Assembly (NCBI GenBank): GCA_028751875.1
Contig: CM054154.1
Span: 52,369,476-52,433,475 of the forward strand
Length of the DNA: 64,000 nucleotides
Source: Rapana venosa
Taxonomy: Eukaryota; Mollusca; Gastropoda; Neogastropoda; Muricidae
Reading direction: 5' to 3'
The notes under the pieces are model-generated. The model was not told the DNA's origin and searched no databases. It worked only from the letters and a program-made list of their open reading frames with translations. A program made the position numbers and the translations under genes. This document shows positions 1 through 10,258 of this stretch, in pieces (the first letter of the stretch is position 1; every line of letters starts with the position of its first letter).

Positions 1-1165
1 ATGGAGACATTTGTACAGAGGGTACAGATCTTGTACTTGACTCTCTGTGGCACAGGCAACCAGTGGAGAAATCGCAAGAGAAGAGTAGTATGCTCAGATT
101 TTTTCTTTTTGAGAACAAGTCGAGCAGCAGAGTTTTGAATTCGTTGAAGGGAGTAGATAGATGATGCTGGCAGACCAGCCAAAAGAGAATTGCAATAGTC
201 CAGACGTGAAGAATGAGAGATGTGACAAGTTTAGATGTTGCTCAGTGGACAGGTACTTTCGAATTGAACTAATACGCCGTAATTGATAGTAGCATGACTG
301 ACAGGTCTGGGTGATGAATTTTGCATAGAAAGCGTGTTGTCGATAACAACGCCAAGATACTTGACGTGGTGGTATAGAGGAACTGTTATATTGCCAAACT
401 CTATTGAAGCTGTTGTCTGGACGAGAGTTTGTGTTTGGTTCTACAATCATGGCTTCGTTTTATCTGGTTTTAGCTGTAATTTGTTTTGAATCATCCAGTT
501 TTGAATATCTTGGAGGCAGTGTGACATAATTTTGTCAAGAGAGAAGGCAGATTTTCAGGAGTATCACTGCTTTGAATCTGAGAGTCATCAGCCTAGAAAT
601 GATGGTTGATCTGGTGACGGTTTATTATATGTGACAGTGGAGCAGTGTAGAGAGTGAAAAGAACAGCGCCCAGAACGGATCCCTGCGGGACTCCGCATTC
701 CAGTTTGGCAGGTATTGATTGAATCTTGTTTATTGCAACTGTCTGGAATCGGTCTGTGAGGTATGAGCGAAACCAGGTGATGGCTGCCTCTTTATACCGA
801 ACGTTTTTTGGAGACGGGCGAGAAGAATAGAGTGATCTATAGTGTCAAATGCTGCAGATAAGTCGAGAAGAGTGAGAAGAGAGATTTTCCCTGAGTCAGA
901 AGCGTGTAGAAGCATGTTTAACGTGTGGACTAGGGTGGTTTCAGTGCTGTGGTTTACGCGATAGGCAGAATGAAATGCGGGAAGGAGACTATTTGAATGA
1001 AGATGGCTGTTGAGTTGTTTCAGAACGACTTTTTCCAGGACCTTGGAGATGAAAGGTAGGTTAGAAACAGGCCTGTAATTCTTCAGAATGTTAGGGTCGA
1101 GGTCGTGCTTTTTGAGTAGAGGTGTAATAATTGCAGTTTTAAGAGCTGATGGAGACATAAGTTTC
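1..1165 (-). mobile_element. L2-like LINE, copy A (5'-truncated, cut by window edge)
   Basis: The reverse complement encodes an L2-like reverse transcriptase and then its C-terminal region, running off the left edge of the window. It aligns by eye along its whole length with the plus-strand copy at 49488-50700 and the minus-strand copy at 34962-36850. The 5' end breaks off near 1165 inside the RT N-terminus, typical 5' truncation of a LINE. The frame is broken several times, so it is a dead copy. Confidence 0.85.
94..1158 (-). pseudogene. L2-like reverse transcriptase, C-terminal two thirds
   Basis: The first part (730-1158) is an open 142-residue stretch with the finger motif NYRPVSNLPFISKVLEK and RT motif A LLDLSAAFDTIDHSIL (catalytic Asp within). 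Motif B, CGVPQGSVLG, is read at about 665-703 in a shifted frame. Motif C (YADD-like) lies near 585-600 but carries a one-base insertion just before ADD. The remaining 100-500 encodes the thumb and C-terminal region shared with the 50.2-50.7 kb copy. The SNLPFISKV and LLDLSAAFDT signatures are known from the L2/Maui group; clade assignment rests on these. Confidence 0.8.
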
Positions 1166-1554
1166 TAAAATATTCGAAAAGATTACCTTTGCACGTGCTA
1201 CTCAAAGCTACAGTATCTACCGATAGAATATAATTTATCTCGATTTATTTTCCATGCAACCAACAAAAGAAATAATTTTTATGATAACTTTCTAGAAATT
1301 GATCATTATATTGATGAATACTACACTCTACATTCAAAACATTGTCGATTATGATGCACGTGAATTATTATGTGATGAATTTTCAAGATATTGTGGATGA
1401 AATCTCCTTGTGTTATTATTGCTGCTGCATTGTTTCATATTAATATACATTGATAGCAATGTGTTTATAACACTCATGTCATTTGATATGCCCACTTCGT
1501 ATGCCCATCATTCATTTGTATTGTGGCCTCAGGACGATGTACAGTAAAAGTCTG

Positions 1555-1637
<83 letters not shown>

Positions 1638-2639
1638 TTCTTTCTTTCTTTTTTCCTCTATCTGTGTTAGTGCAGATTTGTTTAGATATGCCCTTATTAA
1701 TTTTTTGCTATGTGATTACTTGGGTGTAAGACCTCCTTTGGGTTGAAGAAATGACTGGCAAGGGAGAGCTTATTTTAGGGCAGAGATTGCTTAGTATGAA
1801 GAACTGAAATCAATTCAAGGAGAGGCATTTTTACAGCCTAGAATTATTGAACAATCTTCTGCTTCACACAGCTGACCTCACCAAACTGTTTCAGGTGTTT
1901 TTGTCTGCAGTACTATGTTAGGAGAAGAGAACAGCAAACCAGTCAAAATTATTTGGAGCTACCTGGTAAAAATTTGTGTTGCAAGGGCAGTTCTGTGGCC
2001 ATGGCTGCTCAAAACAGGAACAACCCAACTCTTAAGTTGGCGACTCGGTAACCTAAATTCCATTTGCCTCTATCTGGGCACCACGCGGTCAGGGGTCAAA
2101 GTCCAGCATCTGGCGGTGCGGCAACACATTCTTTCTTTATGGTCTATTAGTGACTGGGAGAATTTTTATTTTAAAGGCATTTTTTACCATAAGCAACCAG
2201 ACTCCCCTCATTTTTTAGTGTTCATACTTGTCAACAAAACTTCAATACTTGCTTTACCAGTTTGTGGTAACTGTTGTGCTGTATGTTTTTGTCAACTATT
2301 TTTTAAGATTTTCTTTTTACAAACACAGTGCCTTCCAAGAAACGAAGGGGTGAGTATCGGCTTTTTCCTGATTTTCAGAGGCAAAGCATCTTTATCTGTG
2401 AAGAATTCCATGGATTTTTTAAAAAATCAGACTGTTCTATTTTCTATGTGTGGTTTGTAATATGTGGATCTTCTTCTTGATGGTGTAGTAAATTAACAAT
2501 TTGTTTGTACAATCATTTGAGTGCTGCTGTGTTTGCTTGTGCTTTGTTGGTGTTTTTTTCGATGTCTTTTTGTATGATCGGTAATTGTCCGAGTGTCGGT
2601 CAAGTGCGTATATCCATGTGTGAATGCATTTTGTGTTTG
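1166..2639. other. No recognisable gene; AT-rich DNA with one microsatellite
   Basis: Apart from the (CT)n tract at 1559-1634, no family is recognisable. An open frame at 1915-2460 (+, 181 residues) has no motif, repeat or membrane pattern that supports coding. A pyrimidine tract followed by AG at 2310-2326 and GTGAGT at 2345-2350 resemble splice sites around a very short interval, which is weak evidence for an exon. Confidence 0.5.
1559..1634. repeat. (CT)n microsatellite
   Basis: An essentially perfect CT dinucleotide array of about 75 bases, continuing into a T-rich CTTT stretch. Any open frame across it is an artefact. Confidence 0.98.
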
Positions 2640-2645
2640 TTCTTG

Positions 2646-2688
2646 TATTTAACGTCTGTTCACTGTAAATGATATTAGACAAGGGGGA
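2646..2688 (-). other. 3' terminal stem-loop of I-like LINE copy 1
   Basis: On the minus strand TCTAATATCATTTACAGTGA is followed by ACAGACGTTAAAT, matching the 3' ends of the copies at 52755-52800 and 54165-54205. The CA(T)...(A)GTG arms can pair. 3' stem-loops of LINEs are commonly the RT recognition site. Confidence 0.65.
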
Positions 2689-2849
2689 AAAAACCCCACC
2701 AATAGACAAAACAATAGAAGACAGAGGGAAAGAGAGTCATGTAACAGATTGGTATTCAAACATCAATGTAACACCTAAAAATGCAAATAGGGAGAACAGT
2801 ATCAAAGAGCTTTAACGAATCAGGAAAACTGGGCTGCGTACAAGAGACT

Positions 2850-3840
2850 TCGAAATAGCAAAAAGAATATTTTCATCGGACAGAATTACATCTACATTTT
2901 CTTCAGAAGCATTCTTGTCTAAAAAGTTTCCAGGTAAGAAACCACGAAGCTTCTGACAAAACAATAAACAGTGTTCCAGAGAAAATTGTTCACCACAAAT
3001 GCACTTATCATTTTTACAAAACTTTGTTCTGAGAGCATTAAGTCGTATTCTGTAAGAAATGGTGGTAATCAGTCTCGCATAGAATATTGAAAAATACTAT
3101 GTTTTATGTCTTAAACTATGATTTAAAGATGCTATACTTTTCTGGATTACACAAGTTTCCCATTTGTACGATCATTAAGTCATTTTAAAAAAGTTTTCTC
3201 TTTAAAAAAAAGAAAAAAGGAAGGATTCCTTGACTGAAGGACTTACAAAAACTTCAGAAGACTGTTCTAAACTTTGTGCACCTTTTTTTCGCTGCTTTAT
3301 CAACTTTTTCGTTACCATAGAGACCAACATGAGAGGGAACCCAACAAAAACTGACATTCGTACTTTTAATTCTCAGGCAGTGTATCAAATAATTTATATC
3401 AATAATCAAATTGGGTTTTGTTTCGCATTAAAAGATTCTAAGGCTTGTTAAACAGATTTTGAATCAATGAAAAGGGCCACTTTAAACAGAATTTGAGGCA
3501 GATTAATCAAGTATTCTAAACCCAAAAAGGTAGCAACAAGCTCTGCTGTAAAGATTGACAAATTTTGTCCAACACAAAAAGACTTTTCAACTTTCAGTGC
3601 TGGAATAGTGAAAGCTGCACCAGTGTCTTTATTATTCAGAACCGACCCATCTGTGAAAATATGGAGAAGACTGTGGTAGTTTTTAGCAATGTGCTGTCTA
3701 GTGGTCACTATGGCAATATTGATATTTTCTTCTTTTCTGGGGTCAGTATAACTAATGTCAAATGTAGCTTTCAACATTTCCCATTTTGGTATAGGTGGCC
3801 ATGCTGGCTTTTTTGCTAATTCTTTTATATTAATTCCAGC
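2850..3840 (-). pseudogene. I-like LINE RNase H and C-terminal Cys/His region, copy 1
   Basis: At 3448-3777 the minus strand reads HIFTDGS, then IFTAELVA, then FIDSKS: the first three RNase H acidic motifs (D, E, D) in order, ending in a stop before the fourth motif. Further on, at about 2870-3060, comes the C-terminal motif CICGEQFSLEHCLLFC (C-x-C, H, C), which other copies keep as CLCGD...H...C. The middle, with the WVPSH and final Asp motifs, is lost or unreadable. RNase H would remove template RNA during second-strand synthesis in an active element. Confidence 0.75.
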
Positions 3841-3894
3841 TTGTTGTATTAAGTTGTCAGTATAAGTTGCAATAGTTACTTGTGAGGAAATATC

Positions 3895-5040
3895 TCACGC
3901 TCGTTTTAGAAAATCAAAGTCAGATCTTAATGTGATTTCCTTCCCCCCAAGAATGTTTGTGGTTGATGCTGCTTTTATTACAAATTTTGAAGCTGCCAGT
4001 TCTCGATAGTCACCTAAGGGTAGAATTCCGGCCGTTTTATATGTTTCCTTATTTGATGCATGACTAGGAACACCCAATGCAATTCTAATTCCTTTACAAT
4101 CTAAACTTTCAACCTTTTTCAATAAAAATTTGGTGCACTAAAAACACTTCTTGAGCATAAGATAATTTAGATCGTACAAATGCAAGTGAAAGGTGGATTA
4201 ATGTTTTTGTATCCCTTCCCCCCCAAGATCTGCCAATTACCTTCAGGAAATTTATGCTTTTTCTTACTTTTGTCAGAATATAATCAAAGTGAGTATTCCA
4301 AGTTAATGTTGATGTAAAGAAAACCCCCAGAAATTTTACAATTTGTTTGTATTCAATTATTTCACCATATGGTTTAAAAACAGGCAAAATATTTGGATTA
4401 CTGCCTGCATTAAAGAGCATCATATTTGTTTTTTCTGTTGACAGTGACAAACCATTCTCCAGCATGTACTTGCCTAGGTTATCAAGATCAGATTGGAACT
4501 GTCTTCGAATATAATTGTGTGTTCTTTGAGGTGTTTCTTTTTTAAAGTGACATCCATCCACATACAGATGTCGTCAGCATATTGAGCTAGAGTGACACCA
4601 TTGGAAAGCATTTTGGGGAGATCTTGAATCAGGATGTTAAATAGAATAGATGCTAAAACAGATCCTTGAGGAGTTTCCATATCAAGATTTTGATGAAGAA
4701 TAACTGAATCCCACTCTAGGCCTACTCTGAATTGTTCTGTTAGACAAAAAGCATTTTATATAGTCATATATGTTTCCAGACAATCCCATTGATTTTAGTT
4801 TGTATAACAATGTTTATGCCAAACTTGGTCGTATGCTTTTTTAACCTAAACAAATGTTGCTAAAACATTTTTTCTGTGGGAAAACTGGTGTTTAACTTGG
4901 GTTGAAAGTTTAACAAGGTGTTTAACTGTTGACCTTCCTTTTCTGAATCCTGCCTGATTAACTGGGAGAATGTTGTTTTTTTCACAGTGTTGCATTATTC
5001 TATTTAAGACTATTTTTTTGAAAAGTTCGCACATGTGAGA
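3895..5040 (-). pseudogene. I-like LINE reverse transcriptase, copy 1
   Basis: Minus-strand fragments in three frames give, in order, VNQAGFRKGRSTVKHLVKLS (4846-5034), ETPQGSVLASILFNILIQDLP with YADDICMWMDV (4474-4680), then the thumb region LSLSTEKTNMMLFNAGSNP and KFLGVFF (4109-4561), and KGIRIALGVPSHASN (3895-4122). Motifs B (TPQGSV) and C (YADD) are intact as residues. Motif A is interrupted near 4845, where the frame breaks after LATFV. The order and wording match the 48.3-49.5 kb copy. Confidence 0.85.
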
Positions 5041-5052
5041 AGTTAAAGGTCT

Positions 5053-6040
5053 CTAACTGTTCATATTGCTTCTGGGTTTCCCAGCTTTTATTATTAGGAC
5101 AACAATATATGTGTTCCATATTTGAGGCATATTTCCTGAAACCCAGCATTTCTTTAAAAACTTGTGCCAGAATAAAGCACAGTTTTCTGGCATATTTTTT
5201 ATCATTTCGTTAAAATGGATGTTCATACCAACTGAGCTTTTCTTGCTTTTAAGAGAAGTTATTGCTGTTTTCAACTCATAAAGAGTTATTAGCGAATTAA
5301 ACCATAGATCATTTTGGGGAGCTGGATCTGTATATAACTGATTTTTCTCTCCTCTTTCTCTATACTCTCTGAAATTAGGTGACAAACCTTCAGATTTACT
5401 GTTGTTAGAAAATATGGCTACAAATGCATCTGCTTTTTCTAAATCTGATGGAAATTTGTTACTTGCATTTGTGGTTACTGGACAAACTGTTAGACTGATT
5501 CCATTTTTCATTTCTTTCATTTTTGTCCAAACTTTATTAAAATCTCTGTGATCTGATATCTCCCTAGAGCAGTACGATGACCAGTAGTCCTTTTTAGCTT
5601 CTGCTATTATCTTATTGCTTTTAATGTTTGCTTGCTTCATATTAATGTTGTTGTTTTTTCATTTTTGTCTGCTAGATAGGTTTTAAAACATTGCTTTTTA
5701 TATTGAACAGCTTTCTCACATGCACCTGTCCACCAGACATTGCTGTTCAACCAAGTATCTTCGCGGTTTTTAACTTCGGTATAGACAAATTTGCAGCTGA
5801 TAAAACCTTTTCCTGGAAATCAGAAAACAATGTGTCCACGCTGACATTTTCTGGTATTTAAAATCCTCATAAGCATTTGCTTTTGCGTAATTATATTTTG
5901 GGATGAGATCATATGTGTCATTATCATACTGATTCTTTTCATCCATTATCCTAAATATGATAGGCAAATGTTCACTTCATAATGTGTCTTTATGTGTCTC
6001 CCAGAACAGGTTGGAACAAGTTCTGGTGACACTAATGCAT
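5053..6040 (-). pseudogene. I-like LINE linker and endonuclease C-terminus, copy 1
   Basis: The open stretch 5053-5640 (195 residues) contains AEAKKDYWSSYCSREISDHRDFNKVW and later KKSSVGMNIHFNEMIKNMPE, the region just upstream of the RT fingers; the 47.8-48.3 kb copy reads AQAKRQFWSSFSLSDVSNHK and KKTSVGLDAISNDMIKQLPE. At 5770-6040 the end of the endonuclease is still visible (LPIIFRIMDEKNQ, equivalent to HFPIVITFNDM). The N-terminal endonuclease is absent, so the copy was 5' truncated or lost that part. Confidence 0.75.
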
Positions 6041-6130
6041 TTTGTGTGTGCGTGTGTCTGTGCGTGTGTCTGTGTGTTCTTCACTTTAATGTCTTTCCAC
6101 TTTAAGTGATATTAGAGGATAGGGAAAAGG
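6041..6130 (-). mobile_element. 3' end of I-like LINE copy 2, with stem-loop and TG-rich flank
   Basis: At 6085-6120 the minus strand reads CTAATATCACTTAAAGTGGA, then AAGACATTAAAGTGAAGAAC, the family's 3' terminus. CACTTAAAGTG is a perfect palindrome. The TG-rich stretch at 6041-6084 is the element's CA-rich 3' flank on the minus strand, against which copy 1 begins. The body of this copy is probably the RNase H remnant at 8880-9480, separated from this tail by the LTR element at 6447-8645. Confidence 0.65.
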
Positions 6131-6237
6131 ATTTTGGGAGGGGGGGGGGGTGGTGAGAAGCAAAGAATATGTATGAATGAGCATGTATAAGTTCGAGTGC
6201 CTACAGAGGAAAAAAATGGGGGAGGGGAAGAGAGAGA

Positions 6238-6254
6238 GAGAGTGTGTGTGTGTG

Positions 6255-6341
<87 letters not shown>
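6238..6341. repeat. (GT)n microsatellite
   Basis: About 100 bases of GT with one TGTTG interruption, next to a G-run (6138-6150) and a GA-rich stretch. It lies in what appears to be the 3' UTR of I-like copy 2. Confidence 0.97.
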
Positions 6342-6342
<1 letters not shown>

Positions 6343-6441
6343 CTAAATATGTTGAAGAAGAAATATTATAAAGAACTATTAAAAAATCAAAAAACACACA
6401 GAGGGCAAAAACAGACTCAACATAATTCGAATAGCATAACT

Positions 6442-6446
6442 TGTAT
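6442..6446. repeat. Target-site duplication TGTAT, left
   Basis: TGTAT directly precedes the LTR that starts at 6447 and is repeated at 8646-8650 directly after the other LTR. A 5-bp duplication is normal for Ty3/Gypsy integration. Confidence 0.85.
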
Positions 6447-6661
6447 TGTTAATGACTCTTTGCTCACTGCATAAACCACATGCAGGCGATACGTGAGGGG
6501 ATACAGGTTTATTATTGACATGCTGATACATAGGCCATCTTGACAACTCTCACGCCCTCTAGCTCCGTCAAGGGGGACAACTACCCAAACAAAGGAAAAC
6601 TAAACTACTATAAACTACATACTCTAAACTACTATGAACTACTATATACAGTATATCAACA
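6447..6661 (-). repeat. 3' LTR of the gag-only element
   Basis: 215 bp, TGTTAATG at the plus-strand left end and ATATCAACA at the right end. It differs from the other LTR at only a handful of positions (for example AATGACTCTTTGC against AATAACTCTTGC, and CATAGGCC against CATACCCC), suggesting a fairly recent insertion. Confidence 0.9.
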
Positions 6662-6678
6662 TCTCCCTTTCCTTGGGA
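6662..6678 (-). other. Polypurine tract
   Basis: The minus strand reads CCAAGGAAAGGGAGA directly before the LTR starting TGTTGATATA. This is the expected position and composition of a plus-strand primer. Confidence 0.75.
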
Positions 6679-7619
6679 GAACTGAAAACAAGAAATTAAA
6701 AAAAACAAAAAACAATGAAGTGAAATAATCAATAAAAAAGAAACTCCATTTCTTTGCAAGAATAGTATAACAAACCATGACTAGCACAACCCATGTCTTG
6801 ACAAACACATCATGGAGAAAAGGGGAAGAAAAGAAAAGCACCTCAATCAACACAGTTTCTTCTTTCTCAGCAAACAGTCCTTCATCAAGTCGCTGCCTCA
6901 GAGTGTATCTTTAGGTCATCAAAATTGTTTGTTGTTTCCCTCATTGTCCTTTTGCACTTTGAGAAGTCTGTTGTATCCAACGACATATAACATATGAGAA
7001 AACACTTGTAACAAAACAAATAATAAACACACAGCTAACAACTCCTCCTAGTGCATTTGAGAGAGACTGAATATTGTAGCATATTGATAATGTATCTCAA
7101 TTGTTTCCAAAACAGAACAGATTGCCTTTACTGTAGTAAGTCTCAAACATCTATTCTCTTTTCCGAAAGGTAATGGTTAGATCATTCAATCTGAAAAATA
7201 ATAGTTACATTGTGATTCTTCAATCTGAAAGATAATGGTTGGATTATTTGTCAGTACAACTGCCCATGTCTCTCGACCCTGAAGAATAAAAAAAAAAGTA
7301 AGGTAAATATAATTGCTACAACACACATGTGTATACACACTATAAAAAAAATCAACTTTCCAACCTGAAAGATAAATGAAAAACGACCAATCATCGTGCT
7401 AGACCACCATGTTTCTCAATGTTGGGAAACAGCCAATCTGAAAAAGAATCGTATTACATTTTCTTACATGGCAGGGGTTATCCAGATAATCCAGCAATGG
7501 ATCAGCTAATATCAACATGAGTCAGTAAGCATCATCTGGCTGGTTTGTTCACTCTGGACATCTGCTGTTCAAACGTGTCAAAAGTCAGTGTCATAGTCTT
7601 CCATCCAGGCTGGTCTTTG
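6679..7619 (-). other. Non-coding interior of the gag-only LTR element
   Basis: The region between gag and the polypurine tract is AT-rich and has no long open frame or pol motif on the coding strand. A short degenerate sequence around ATCTGAAARATAATGGTT recurs at about 7187-7245. Confidence 0.6.
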
Positions 7620-8379
7620 TCAGATGCGCCAGGGATGTGTTGGGGATGGAGAAGGAGGGTCATGCACACGTTGGTGGTGTGGGGTGGTACCAGGCACATG
7701 TTTCCTACCACAAAAGTTGCAGTCTTGGATGAAATGCTTTGATGGAGGTGTAGATCTGTATTGATCTGTGGAACCTAGTGGGGAATATGCTCTGTTTTGG
7801 CCTACTGCACTTTTTGCAACTTTGTCCACAAGTGTCCCAGACATTTCCTGTTACTGCCTTGACATCATTTCATGGGCTCTACAGATTTCAATGGTACCCT
7901 GCAGATCTAGAGTCTTTTCTGGCAAAAGCAGCTCCTGCATCTTTCCTGTTGTAGAGAAAACAGTTGTGTCTCTCAGCATTCTATCTTTTGCATCACCAAA
8001 AATTGCAGAGGTTTGCTCGTGACCTAAGCTCTGTGAGGAACGTGTCAAATGGGTCACAGTATGGCAGGTTCCAGAATCTAAATGTTTCTATGACTTAATT
8101 TGATCTGGGTGAACAGTACTCTGCTAGCTTCTGCAACACCTGCTCTGGATCATGTTTGTCATCACCCCTTCAGATACGAAATGTTCATACACCTCTTGCA
8201 CCTGAACACCAGCACAGGTAAAAGGATTGCAGTTTGGGGAGGCTTGGGTTTAGTAGAGGCTCCTGATGCCAGCAAATAAAATTCTATCTTTCTACACCAC
8301 ATGCAAAGGTCTCTGCTAAATTATCATCTGCTAAATCTAACACTGGGAGCAAAGGAAACTGTCCTGACATGTCAGCCAT
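7620..8379 (-). pseudogene. Ty3/Gypsy-like gag
   Basis: A plausible start ATG lies at 8379-8377 (MADMSGQFPLLPVLDLADDN), 53 bases inside the element. After two frame breaks the reading passes through FGDAKDRMLRDTTVFST and KTLDLQGTIEICRAHE (7851-8057), the well-known invertebrate Gypsy pattern of a loss-of-frame capsid region ending ...ICRA-E. It then gives CNFCGRKHVPG (7620-7844), the start of a CCHC knuckle whose later residues are not intact. Gag would build the particle. The stops and the missing pol mean it could only move in trans, if at all. Confidence 0.72.
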
Positions 8380-8413
8380 CTTGCTTTCGATTATGTAGTG
8401 CTGGGGGTGGGTT

Positions 8414-8431
8414 CACTATTACCTGCCACCA
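8414..8431 (-). other. Primer-binding site candidate
   Basis: Directly inside the 5' LTR the minus strand reads TGGTGGCAGGTAATAG with no spacer. TGG at this place matches the universal CCA tRNA 3' end. The tRNA species is not assigned. Confidence 0.7.
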
Positions 8432-8645
8432 TGTTAATAACTCTTGCTCACTGCATAAAACACATGCAGGCGATACGTGAGGAGATACAGGTTTGTTATT
8501 GACATGCTGATACATACCCCATCTTGACAGCTCTCACGCCCTCTAGCTCCGTCAAGGGCGACAACTACCCAAACAAAGGAAAACTAAACTACTATAAACT
8601 ACATACTCTAAACTACTATGAACTACTATATACAGTATATCAACA
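8432..8645 (-). repeat. 5' LTR of the gag-only element
   Basis: 214 bp, TGTTAATAACTC to ATATCAACA on the plus strand, near-identical to 6447-6661. It is the 5' LTR because the PBS and gag start lie just inside it on the minus strand. Confidence 0.9.
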
Positions 8646-8650
8646 TGTAT
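8646..8650. repeat. Target-site duplication TGTAT, right
   Basis: Matches 6442-6446 exactly. Confidence 0.85.
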
Positions 8651-8879
8651 AACACAACTAGTTTAACATAACTAATATAACATAGCCGAATGGCAAATAA
8701 CATGGCAGCTTAATGTCAATCAAAGGTAGATACCAACCGGGCTGCTATTGAAATAAACAGAAATCTCGTGAAGGAGTGAATAGTTATTAAAAATAATTAT
8801 GCTTTAGAGTACAGTTGGGAGGATGAGAATAACCAAGCTTTTGTGAAACTGACAGTCCTGTTAATGAGCAGCCCACAAG

Positions 8880-9480
8880 CAAATGATGCACTGTGATTTG
8901 TTCACCACACAAGCATAGAATATTTTTTGCTAAATTTCATAGAGAAAGTATTTAAGCAGAAATGATTCATTAAACTTATAATATGCCTATGACATGGAGA
9001 GAAATTGCGGAACAAGAGGGTGTTGGTATTATGTGTATAAGCCCTTTTCGCACAGTTTTGATAGTATTGAGAATCTGAGTTCTTGAGAATGTCAATAAAA
9101 GCCATTGGAAGATATTTTCTCTATGCGTCTGTAATGCTCTTGTAGATCTAAAGAAATATAGAGAGTTTCTGTAACCTCAGAATTGTGAGCTGCTTTTCTG
9201 GCAGCTTGATCCACTCTTTCATTGGGAATAATCCCACAGTGTGAAGGAACCCACAAGAATGTTACAGCCACATCTGCAACTGACAACAGATGTATGAGAT
9301 GGTTTATTTCGGTTGTCATTTCACTTCTGGTGTTTTTGGGGTTTTTTGTTAGTAGATCTAGGCGCATGTAACACCGATGTAGAATCTACACAAATTAAGA
9401 TGTGACAGGCATTCATGGGCAGAGTGGAAATATAACTGATAGCCATAAGTATGGCTACATTTATAAATACAAAAATCAAA
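8880..9480 (-). pseudogene. I-like LINE RNase H C-terminal half, copy 2
   Basis: Minus-strand frames give HILICVDSTSVLHA at about 9370-9420 (third RNase H Asp motif). They continue with VTFLWVPSHCGIIPNERVDQAARKA at 9092-9367, with the conserved His and the final Asp, and then the downstream domain with LDLQEHY. The region ends near 8900 with a CLCGEQ-like trace of the C-terminal motif. The 3' UTR probably continues across the LTR element to the stem-loop at 6085-6120. N-terminal RNase H and everything upstream are missing. Confidence 0.75.
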
Positions 9481-10258
9481 AGCCCATAACCAACTGGACT
9501 ATCAAGCGAAAACAATAACACTTATAACAGTACTAATAATCTCATCTCTAACGGCAATAAAAACAACATCCACAATAAAACCTATGGAATTGGACAAGAA
9601 AAAAGGCATGAGGAGAGAGTTGTCACTATGGGATCTACCATTTTGTTTTCTCCTCTCAGTGTTGCTTTAAAACATAGATTATACACGAGCTTATATAGAT
9701 TACTCATAGTTTTTCTATATAGATTTCACTCATACTTTTTTCGCTTAATAAGAGTGCTCTCCCCCTCCCCCCACCCCCCCCCTTCCCCCCTCCCTCCCCC
9801 CCCCCACACACATACTGGTCCAGCTGCCAATGCAGGAATATTGGTCAAACCCTGCAAATGAGAGTGACGGGCTGAATTTTGGAATACACATACTTTGGAC
9901 CCTCTTCTACGATATTGGCATGGGAAACATCATATTGGCCAATTGTTTCCCGCTTAGTTTGATGATCAAAGATATATGACCTACTTATCAAAGACCGCAA
10001 AAACTGTAACGCACATTTACTTGTTCATCTTATTAATTTTTTGAAGCAGCTCTTAATTAATTGTACATAGTTTTTTGTGGCATCAAAAATGATTGCAAGA
10101 ATACACACAGCAATGATTGATACTAGATTTTTTGCATAACCTCTCATATATAAACATTCGGGGGAAAGAAAGAATATCACTTTGTTTATCTAACACAAAA
10201 GCACTGCTCCAGGATTTTCACTTTATGCTTTAAAATGTATGGAGCTGATGTATATCTT
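9481..10258. other. No recognisable gene; contains a C-rich tract
   Basis: AT-rich DNA with a C/CT-rich stretch at 9763-9806. No coding motif or repeat family was recognised on either strand. Confidence 0.6.

Larger units (their letters stand above)
2640..6040 (-). mobile_element. I-like LINE with RNase H, copy 1 (5'-truncated in the endonuclease)
   Basis: Read on the minus strand the order is end of the endonuclease, linker, reverse transcriptase, RNase H, C-terminal Cys/His motif, 3' UTR, conserved 3' stem-loop. This matches the better-preserved plus-strand copy at 45972-52802 segment by segment. The RNase H after RT places it in the I superfamily (I/Nimb-like; the exact clade is inference). 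It starts at about 6040 directly against a TG-rich tract that is the 3' flank of another copy of the same family. Many frameshifts and stops make it inactive. Confidence 0.85.
6447..8645 (-). mobile_element. Short Ty3/Gypsy-like LTR retrotransposon with gag only
   Basis: Two near-identical 214-215-bp repeats (6447-6661 and 8432-8645) both begin TGTT and end AACA/CAACA and are flanked by TGTAT. On the minus strand the first LTR is followed directly by a primer-binding-site-like TGGTGGCAGG, and the second is preceded by a polypurine tract, which fixes the orientation. The ~1.77-kb interior holds a decayed Gypsy-type gag and about 950 bp of non-coding DNA. No protease, RT, RNase H or integrase is visible. 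It is therefore a non-autonomous or internally deleted element. It appears to sit in the 3' region of I-like LINE copy 2. Confidence 0.88.

Noticed and set aside
1915..2460. 181-residue plus-strand gene, or a micro-exon at 2327-2344
   Set aside because: No domain, no repeat structure and no second supporting signal; a single AG and GTGAGT pair is expected by chance.
6177..6397. Protein-coding frames rich in Thr-His or Val-Cys repeats
   Set aside because: They are translations of (CA)n/(GT)n microsatellites. The same applies near 11423-11689, 14382-14645, 33077-33664, 45696-46049, 50689-51132 and 61732-62115.
6447..8645. Endogenous retrovirus
   Set aside because: The LTR element has gag only and no pol or envelope frame; Ty3/Gypsy-like gag fits better.
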